64,000 nucleotides of DNA from Culex pipiens pallens (taxonomy: Eukaryota > Arthropoda > Insecta > Diptera > Culicidae), in the NCBI RefSeq assembly GCF_016801865.2, contig NC_068939.1, forward strand, positions 124,350,187 through 124,414,186, in the 5' to 3' direction. The notes beneath the pieces were generated by a model. That model saw only the letters and a list, made by a program, of their open reading frames with translations, was not told the origin of the DNA and ran no database searches. Of the stretch, positions 22,901-31,900 are shown piece by piece; the first letter of the stretch is position 1, and each line of letters begins with the position of its first letter. A program made the position numbers and the translations under genes.

Positions 22901-25900
22901 TTTATTTGGTCGAAGTGTACTAATTCATTGGCAGATCTGATTCTAGTTGTAATGTACGACAAGACTACTGACGGACGTGACAGGACGAGGGCCCAGTTTA
23001 GAGGTTTCGACATCAACGATGTGCGGCTGGATCACCCTACCAAAAAAAAAAAAAAAAATTTCAATATCGGTTTTATTTGTGAATAAATAAATTACAATTT
23101 GTATATATTATGAACCTAACAGAGTTTTTGTGTTCATTTCAGCTGTGTGTTACATCATCATTCGGTTTAGAGCAATTGTTAATGTTAATTAATGTATAAA
23201 CAAGAGTAAGAAAAAGTTTTCAAAAAACTTACACAATTGCTAATGATAGGGAATAGTAACCGGTCAATCATAGATTTCAGAGGGTAGCACCGGGGGTACC
23301 CGGATTTGGACCACCCTAATGGGGGGTGTCCTTAAGCCTCCTGGATCGGTTTCCAGGTTCTCTGGTAACCACATCCGGAGCCCATATTTGACAAACACCT
23401 GAAACCACTCTTGTGACATATCAAACTTCATGTTTTTAAGAGAGGAATGTTCTGTGTTGACATGAACACATCTGGAGTTTTTTTTTGAAGAGGCCCAATA
23501 AACCAAATTTCCAGTTTTTGCTTTTTGAGTGTTTTTGAAACCGCCTTGAGTCAGGGCTATTAAAAAAACACCCAAAATGCAAAAACTGAAAATTTGGTTT
23601 ATTGGACCTTTTTTAAAAAAACTCCAGACATGTGTCTTATCCCTTGCTTGGTCCGTTGTTATGGTTAAAAATCAAATGCTTTTTTTTTGATAAAGTACAT
23701 TTTTTTAGACTATACCAAATTAAACCAAATTTCATTTTTTTTTCTATAATCTAGAGTAGAGGTCCTATAAAAATATGGATCACAATATCTATACCTACTG
23801 CAAAAATAAAGTTTTAACCCTTTCTTTTTTTCTTGATTTATTTATAAAATTCTGAAGTATTTTTTATTGAAAAGAGCAGAAAATTTTACAAAAATTTCTA
23901 TTTTAACATTGCGAATCTGACCATTAGGGGAAATATACCTATTCTCGTCAGTCCCCTACCTTCGGCATATGTAGAGTTTGTTGCTCGATTAAAGCTCCAA
24001 AATAATTGTTTTTGTCAAAAATTTACCAGCAACAGCTCCGCCTCGAGTAAGCACACCAATTTATGCCATTTACTGGCCAACAAGATCAAATTTAATTTAA
24101 GAAATCTTTGAAAAATTGAAAAATATTTGCAACAGCCTTACCAAAATTTCATTAAAATTCTCTTTGATTGCAAATTTGGTATTATATTTCAAATGAAGTC
24201 GGACCATTTTTTTACCTTTTTAATTAAAATTTTGGAAAAATGGCATTTTATGTCCGTCCCCCAATGTGGTGTTTTTTTGGAAACCAATTTTTAGTGACAA
24301 AAAGTGATTTTAAAAATCTACAAAAAAAATCCTCCAAGGCACCTACAAAGGTTTCAGCCAGATTGAAGAAAAAAGCAAAAACAAAAAATAATCTGAGAAT
24401 TGTTCAAATCTAAAAATTGTTTAATTAAATTTTTCAACGATTAACTTCTCAAAAAAATGTTTTAACTCAAATTGTTTCAACCAAATAACTTTGTCTTCAA
24501 AACAGTAAACTTAAGAAAATTTTCTTAAGAGGCAGTTTGTCCTAGAGGTCGTATCTCGTACGACTCAAACTTACGTGGAATTTCTCGAGGATTCCGAATA
24601 TGTCAAAATTTAGACCAAAAAGTGCCGTTTTGTTGGCCTAAGTTTGCTATAGAAAAATCAAAACTATGAGAAAAACTGCGATTGGCAAAAAAGTGGCGTA
24701 ATATTGAATGTTTGGCCCTTTTGAAATGTTGGTCTTGATTCATATTTTACCATCGTAAATCGGACCATTAGTTGCTGAGATATCGACGTTAGAAAATGGT
24801 AGGTTGTTTGGGTGAGACTTAGCAAACACCAATTTTCACGTTTTTAAACCTTTTCATGGCAATATCTCAGCAACTAAGGGTCGTATCAACAAAGTTAAAA
24901 AAGCAAAATATTGAGAATTTTCTCGGCTATTCAAAAATATTTTTTTTTCAAAATTGGGCAAACATGTGCACTTATTTAAAAAAATGAAAAACTGCGACTA
25001 TTTTCAAAACAGTTACCTAAAAATGGCTTTGACTTGAAAACGGTGCACTTTATCAGAATTTCAGTAAAGTACTTTTTGATAGCTAATTTGATTTTACATC
25101 GAAAAATGAAGTTGATAAATTTTTGCAGCCAATATTTCGATTTTTTGAAAATAATCAGTATTGCTTAAAAATCATAACTCGGTCAAAGATTTTTTGCCCA
25201 TTCTGGAAATTTCTGAAAAGTTGGCATTTGATGTCCTCTAAAACATATCAGAAAAAATTAAAAATAGTGTTTTTTTGCAAATCAAGTTTTAGTGATAAAA
25301 AGTGAAATTAAAAATCACCAAATTTATTTTTAACCGTGTATCACTTTTTTTCAGTGTAGTCCATATCCATACCTACAACTTTGCCGAAGACACCAAATCG
25401 ATCAAAAAATGCCTTCAAAAGGTACAGTCGTCGGTACAGATTTTTGAATTTTCATGCATTATTTTTGTATGGACAGTTGCCAAATTTGTATGGAAAATAA
25501 TATGAACGAACTAATGATGCAAATGCCTTCATTCGGTACACCGAATGCGCCAAAAAAGTTTCAGCCGGATTAAAAAATACAAAAAAAAATCGATTGACCG
25601 AAATCTCAGAGAATTGCTCTGGACTGGATCGCGTTTCCCCATTTTTCGTTTGCAATTTTTTCCAAAGGTCCGAAACAAAAACGTGCCAGGAAATGTAAAA
25701 TCATGAACACTATGTAGGAATAACAAGGAAGTAGTTTGAAATTGAATTGCATCGTAATTCAAATAAAATAACGAGTTATCAACTTTTTTACATTCTATTA
25801 TCTCTTAAAACTGGGAAGAGCAATTTCAACATTTTAATTAATTTCATCGCGCTAATTTGTGCAATTTTTTGGTTTTCTTCCGCGCTTCTCATCATGACGA

Positions 25901-28900
25901 CGCTTCCCGAAAGATGAGGCCAGGAAAAACACCAGCCAAGTGGATTTTTCCGACAGTTATTATTGCATTTCCGCACACTCTTGAATTCGCGCGCGCTAAA
26001 CTTCCCCCTTCCAGTTTGACAGCTTGCTCAGAGCAGACGTCTGTCTTTTGAGCGCGTTTTTGACGGAGTTTTTTTTTTAACTTTCGCCGACGGCCATGGC
26101 GGCGGCCGCGACGGCGGAGAGTGAGTGGACGGAGCATAGGGCTGAGGATGGAAGGCCGTTCTACTGGAACGCGGCCATGAAGAAAAGTGTGTGGGAGAAA
26201 CCGGACGGGTTCCAACCCAAAACGCAGGCGGTGACGGGCATGGAGGTGGAAGACTCCGAAGGAGGAGGAGAGGACGGGGGAGAATTTCGTCCCGTGATCA
26301 AGGTTCGGCGCAGGAAGGCTAAGGAGGAGATCAACGACGGCAATGGCCAGGAAGTGGAGAAACTGCTCAGCAACAACAAGTTCAGCCCGCTAGCGGAGAA
26401 GAGCAACAACAACAACAATGCGAACCCAGCAGCAGAAAAAACCACCCCCGTGGTACCAGCACCCGGCAAGTCGGCCGGGGAGAAGAAGCAGCCGCCGCTG
26501 GTGGTGAAAGAAACGAGTTTCGCCCGCCTTGCGAAGGTGATGTCGACATGTGATGTCCAGCCGGAACACAAACTGACGCGGTACGGCACCAAAATTACGT
26601 GCTTCTCGAGCGACGACTTCGACACGGTGCAAGCTCACCTGAAGAAGAACAAGGTGCAGTTCTATACGCACGGAAAGCGCAGTGCGAGACCGCACCGGGT
26701 AGTAATGCGAGGTCTCCCGAACGCGGAACCGGATTACGTCAAGGAGCTGCTCAAGACGGAACATCAGCTGGACGTCTTGGCAGTACACGCCATCAGGCGG
26801 AAGCAGCAGCTTCCCGTCATCGATGAGACGCCTTTCATCGTGCTCTTCCCCAAGGGGCATACCAGTCTGAAGGAGTTGAGTAGCAAGGTAAAGAAAGTGG
26901 GACCAGTCGTCGTCCGGTGGGTGGCCTACCGGAACAAAGAACCGCACGTGACCCAGTGCAAGAACTGCTTGCAGTTCGGTCACGGAACCAGTAACTGCCA
27001 TCTCAAGCCCAGGTGCAGCAGCTGTGGGGGTGCCCACAGCACGGAAAAGTGCAAAGCAGAAGAAACGGAAGCCAAGAAGTGTGTCAACTGCTCTGGATCT
27101 CACGAGGGTCTGGACCGCAGCTGTCCCAAACGTGCGCAGTTCATCCAGTCGAGGCAGCAGGCGTCCACGCCGAAGCCGCCAGCATGGAAGAAGGACAAAC
27201 AGTCTCCGGCTGTAGCCGCGTTCACCGCTACCTGGAGCGGTGCCGTCCGTAGGGACGGAAGAAAAACATCCTCGTCCCGCAGGAAGAAGTCCAGATAATA
27301 CTGGCGCCGGCGCCGGTGCAACCCCGAAGGCGGAGCAAGGCGAACCGAAGCTGTACAGCGAGTCGGAGCTGTGGTCCATTTACAGAGAATACAGAGGTCG
27401 CTTGAGGCAGTGCAAGACACCCGAGGAACAGATTGACGTGATCGCACACTTGCTGACACATGGCACGAGAAAATGATAATCTTGATCAGTTCCGGTTTTT
27501 TTTTATTTTTCTTTTATTATTTTTTGTATTTTTGATCCTCGGTCCTAACCTGGTCACAGCACCTAAAAGGACCTAATAAAAATAAGTTATGAACAAAAAA
27601 AAAAAAAAAACTTTCCCCCTTCCGTCTTGATCCCGCACCATAATCGCACCACGGCTGGTTCGTCGCTGACTTTGTGGCACTTTTGCGTGGCGGATTTCAG
27701 TGGTGCTTGAACTTATGAAGTTTTCTTGTATTTCATGATTTTGTTTTTTAAGGAGTTCAATTTTGTTCAGTTAAAAAAATTAGAAACATTTTGAAAAAGT
27801 TCAGAAAATAGTAAACGTTATTTTGATATTTTTTTCTTACGATGAAAGAATCTTCATCAAAAGAATTTTGAAAGAGACCGAATCTCTCTTCTCTCTTGTG
27901 CGAGTTTCAATCTCAGGTAAAACGTCAGTCTGTGCTATTCATAGACGAGCAATGTTTGTAAACATTGAAAATATCGTTTACTTATTGATGATTCTTTGAG
28001 ATTTTGAGAGAGATTTTCGTCATCTCGTCGTCTCACTCAGAAAACCAAAATTGAGACAATTTTCACGAGTTCTCTTTTCTCTTGATTCGAACAATAGAAC
28101 CACTGTCCGGAAGTGGTATGATTCGACAGTAGAGCAAACTTTCCCACCACCATCACCATCGTGGCTAAGAACAATAACGAGAATCGCACTCATTTTCACT
28201 CCAGCGAGCATCTCCTCGCTCTCATTTCGAGTGCACGATTATTACAACAAGCTGTTCCTCTTGCGCGCTCTCTCTCTCTCTCTTTGTCGTTCTGTGTGAT
28301 TCTTGCCAGCCGGTTCTTCCGGTTCCGTTGTCCTAGCCTCCGCCAACCTCAAAACGTACAATTTCATGCCAATCCAACCGAAATAAGCACAGCCAAAGCC
28401 AAGAGGCATGGTGGGCAATAATTTCCGTAAAACTATAAGCAGCCAGCCAGCCAGGAACGATTGGGTAGAGGATTGTGTCTAGCTATAGTTACTATACCAG
28501 TTAAGAGCCAGATTGTTACTGTATACTGTATGCCTCACTTTAGGGAGTCGGGGGGGAATGTGGCGTTCAATGAACACTTTGATTAAGTTTCACCCTTAAA
28601 CAGTTTTCTAGCAAAAGCAGAACGAAAAACGCTTTCAGTTGAATTTTAAATTCAAAAAAAAATATGTTTGTTTTAAAAGCGTTTTTTTTTGTTTCACTTT
28701 GCTATGCTAAACAAACGTACAGACAAAAATCCGGTGAAATCATCACTTTTCTGAAAATCTTCACATAAAATCCGGTTTTCGTGCTAACTATTTTTTGACA
28801 GCTGGAAAATCCCCCTTACCTTATCTCATCTATATGCCTTGCTGCCATACAACCGATCAGAGTAAGAGCGAGAGCGAGAGTATTCAGTAGCGATTGGTGT

Positions 28901-31900
28901 GGTAATGACAACCAGTAGGAATTCAGATTTGCGTCGCGTCCGATTTGTGCTCGCGAGTGAATGTTTTTGGACCCTTTGTTACATCAAATGTTTCTTTTCT
29001 GATTTGGACAATATGGAATTTTTGCTTAAGTATTTTTGATTGCAATTTTCTTGTTAAAGGAATTGTTAATTTTATTTTTTAAATACTGCCTACTTAGCTC
29101 GCGAGCCTTGTACCTATGTTGGACCTTACGAAAGTGAATTTTACAGAATTATGCATTTAGTTTATGTTACAGTGAATGTCATTGATGATACTGAAAATAA
29201 AGCCAAGAAATTGTGAAATCATTTGAATGTAATTGCATTTTAAATAGGATGAAACTTTGTCCATCATTTTCTTTTGTCAAAATTCGTCATTTCGCATCTT
29301 TGGTTTCTTCATACAAATACGGGGGACATTAATTGAAAAAGTACTTTGGAAACACAAAAAAAAAATCCGTTTAGTGATACAGAATAGATTTCCTGATCGA
29401 TTCAGTGTCTTCGGCAAAGTTGTAGGTTATGATTAAGACCTTTCTGGAACAATTGGACCACGCAAAAAGCAGGATTCTTTTTTAAATTTCACTTTTTGTT
29501 AGAGCAATACTCTACAAAAACCGGAAATGGATATATTTGTTTTTTTTTATTTGGCTCAAACTTTGTGGGGGCCTTCCCAATGACCAAAGAAGCTATTTTG
29601 TGTCATTGGTTCACCCATACAAGTCTCCATACAATTTTTGGCAGCTGTCCATACAAAAATTGTACGTTAATTTACGAAAACCTTTGATGTGTTTCAGGGA
29701 ACCAAAACCCGCAACTTTTGAGCCATAGAGAAGTATGGTCAAAAATTCTGCCGCTTAGTTATGAATTTTAGAAAAAAATGTGATTTTTGGAAAAATCTAA
29801 ATTTTATACACAACATTTTTTTGACCAAATTTTTTAATGTAAAATGGTCCGATTTTCAAAGTTAAAATATGATACATTCATGAAATTTTACGATCTTTTC
29901 GAAAACAACATTTTGAAATTTTTTGAATCAAGACTAACATTTCAAAGGGCGAAATATTGAATGTCACTTTTTTTTAAATCGAAAAACGGCAAATCTAGAA
30001 AATTTATTCAAAAGTTACAGATTTTCGAATGTTTTCGTACCATTTTCGTACGCATTTTATAGCTATTTTTTAAATAAAATGTTATTACCATGGCTTGCCC
30101 CCTCCCCCCCCCCCCCCCTATAAATAAACTTATAACAATATTTGCAACGGCCCAACTTTGCTGAAATATCAACGTCCGTTACCAGATCCATTTTTCTCTG
30201 TAGCAATTTTTCCCCTGAAAAGTCTTCATCCACCGGCAGTTTTGCGGAAGACACCAAATCGATTCAAAAGTCCCATTTCGAGATTTTGATTTTGGAATAT
30301 TTCGAGATAAGATTTTTCATTAAAGTCCATGGTTTAATTTTATAGCAAATAATCAATCATAAAACTAGATAGGTAAAACATTGATGTCTTTTCAGCAGAT
30401 AAAAAAAAATCAAGAAGGTAAAAAAATAAGAGAGAAAATTTACAAATATAAAAATTTCCTTGAAATTTTTTAACCAAATGACTGATAAATGCTTCTCACA
30501 CAATTCTGGAGCAACATTTGAAAAGGGTGCAAAATCATTTTGACAGCACAGGACCTGTTTTGCAAACTCCGAGACAACCAGCAACTATTTTACAAAACTC
30601 GATGTGTTAAACAAGGGTTTTGTTAAATTAATTGTTTTATCGGAATTGGCAAAACAGATTCAACTGTCAAATGCAATCCAAAATGTTCATTAAAATTTGG
30701 ATTTAATCTAAAATAATTACTTCACAATGTTTTTTAAAAGAAATTTTGAATTTCTTTTAAATATTAATGATGTTCGCCCACTTTATCCCACATATTCCAG
30801 TAGGTTCCCAACGGGGCAGGGTGGTGGAACAGATTTTCATTCAACTTTTTAATTAAATTATAGCGTTTGTACAGTGTAAAATGGCACATGCCTGCCTGTC
30901 CTGGTCTGGGATCCGGGATAACAGCAGCAGCAGCATGGTGCTGGGGATTGGCCGGAAGTTGTGGCGGTGCATTCGGACTCGAACTTTGCAAGATTTTTGA
31001 TGTTTGGTCTGACTTTGGGAGGGTTTAACAAAGGCAGGCCAAATGTATGGTAGTGGTAAGAGTGTAAAAGTTAACACTTTGAGATTTGCTGTAATTACTT
31101 TTTTTGGTAATTTCAAATATTGAAGTTTCACTGTACCGAAAACTCTTCTTTCCACCGAACTACGAAGGTAAGTCCTCGTCATTCTCCCGTCATTTGGCAG
31201 TGAAAAATTATATTTAATCAGCACACCAAGAAATCACACATGTCTCCACCATTCTAGACCAAAAGTTAAACAAAAAAAAGGAGCGAATTTGCAACCTGGA
31301 ACTGAACCATCCAAAAGTGTACCACCCGGAAAAGAAGGAAAAGTTGGAAAAAACCAGGTCGACGACGGCTGAGCAAAATTAATGAATTGAGCAAACTTTG
31401 CTGTGGCTCTTGCTCTAAGTGTGTGTGTGTGTGTTTAAGGGCGGAAGAAGTGAAAACTAAATTAAAAGAAATTTGCAACGTGCCTAACGATGCAGATTTT
31501 TGCAGCCCTGCCCTGACAGCCTTCTTGAACTCATTAACGAAATGTGGGTGGAGCGGCGTGGAGTTTTCTTCAAGGTTGATGGATGGATGTGAAAAATATT
31601 GGATGAGAGTTTAGTCAGGACAGATGGGAAACATTGTAGGTCATGATTAGGATTATTCCGAAAATAGGTGTACGAAAAAGCAATTTTTTATTTAACTTTT
31701 CAAACAAAAAAAGATCGGTTTCATCAAACTTCCCCCCTTTGATATTTTATTTTTTTTATTTGTTTTAGTAGACAAAAGAGAAAACTTTTGAGCTACAGGG
31801 TATGACAAAGGTTTTGTTTGCCGCGTAATGATTTTTTTAAATTGTGATTTTTGAAAAGTATTGAAAATTCACCCGATAAAACTTTTAAAAATCATGTTGA

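Larger units (their letters stand above)
26013..27610 (+). mobile_element. gag-only poly(A) retrotransposon (half-LINE)
   Basis: The 15-bp AAACTTCCCCCTTCC at 25,998-26,012 recurs, with one extra T, directly after a 15-A tail at 27,608-27,623, marking a target-site duplication. The element starts AGTTTGACAGC, with GAGCAGACGTC about 20 bases downstream, like the internal downstream-promoter motif of Jockey elements. It carries one long gag-like frame and an AATAAA just before the tail. No reverse transcriptase or endonuclease coding exists between gag and tail, so it is analogous to mammalian HAL1 half-LINEs and must be mobilised in trans. Confidence 0.85.

Noticed and set aside
26390..27379. 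329-codon minus-strand frame opposite the gag gene
   Set aside because: Shadow of the gag frame; no conserved motifs.
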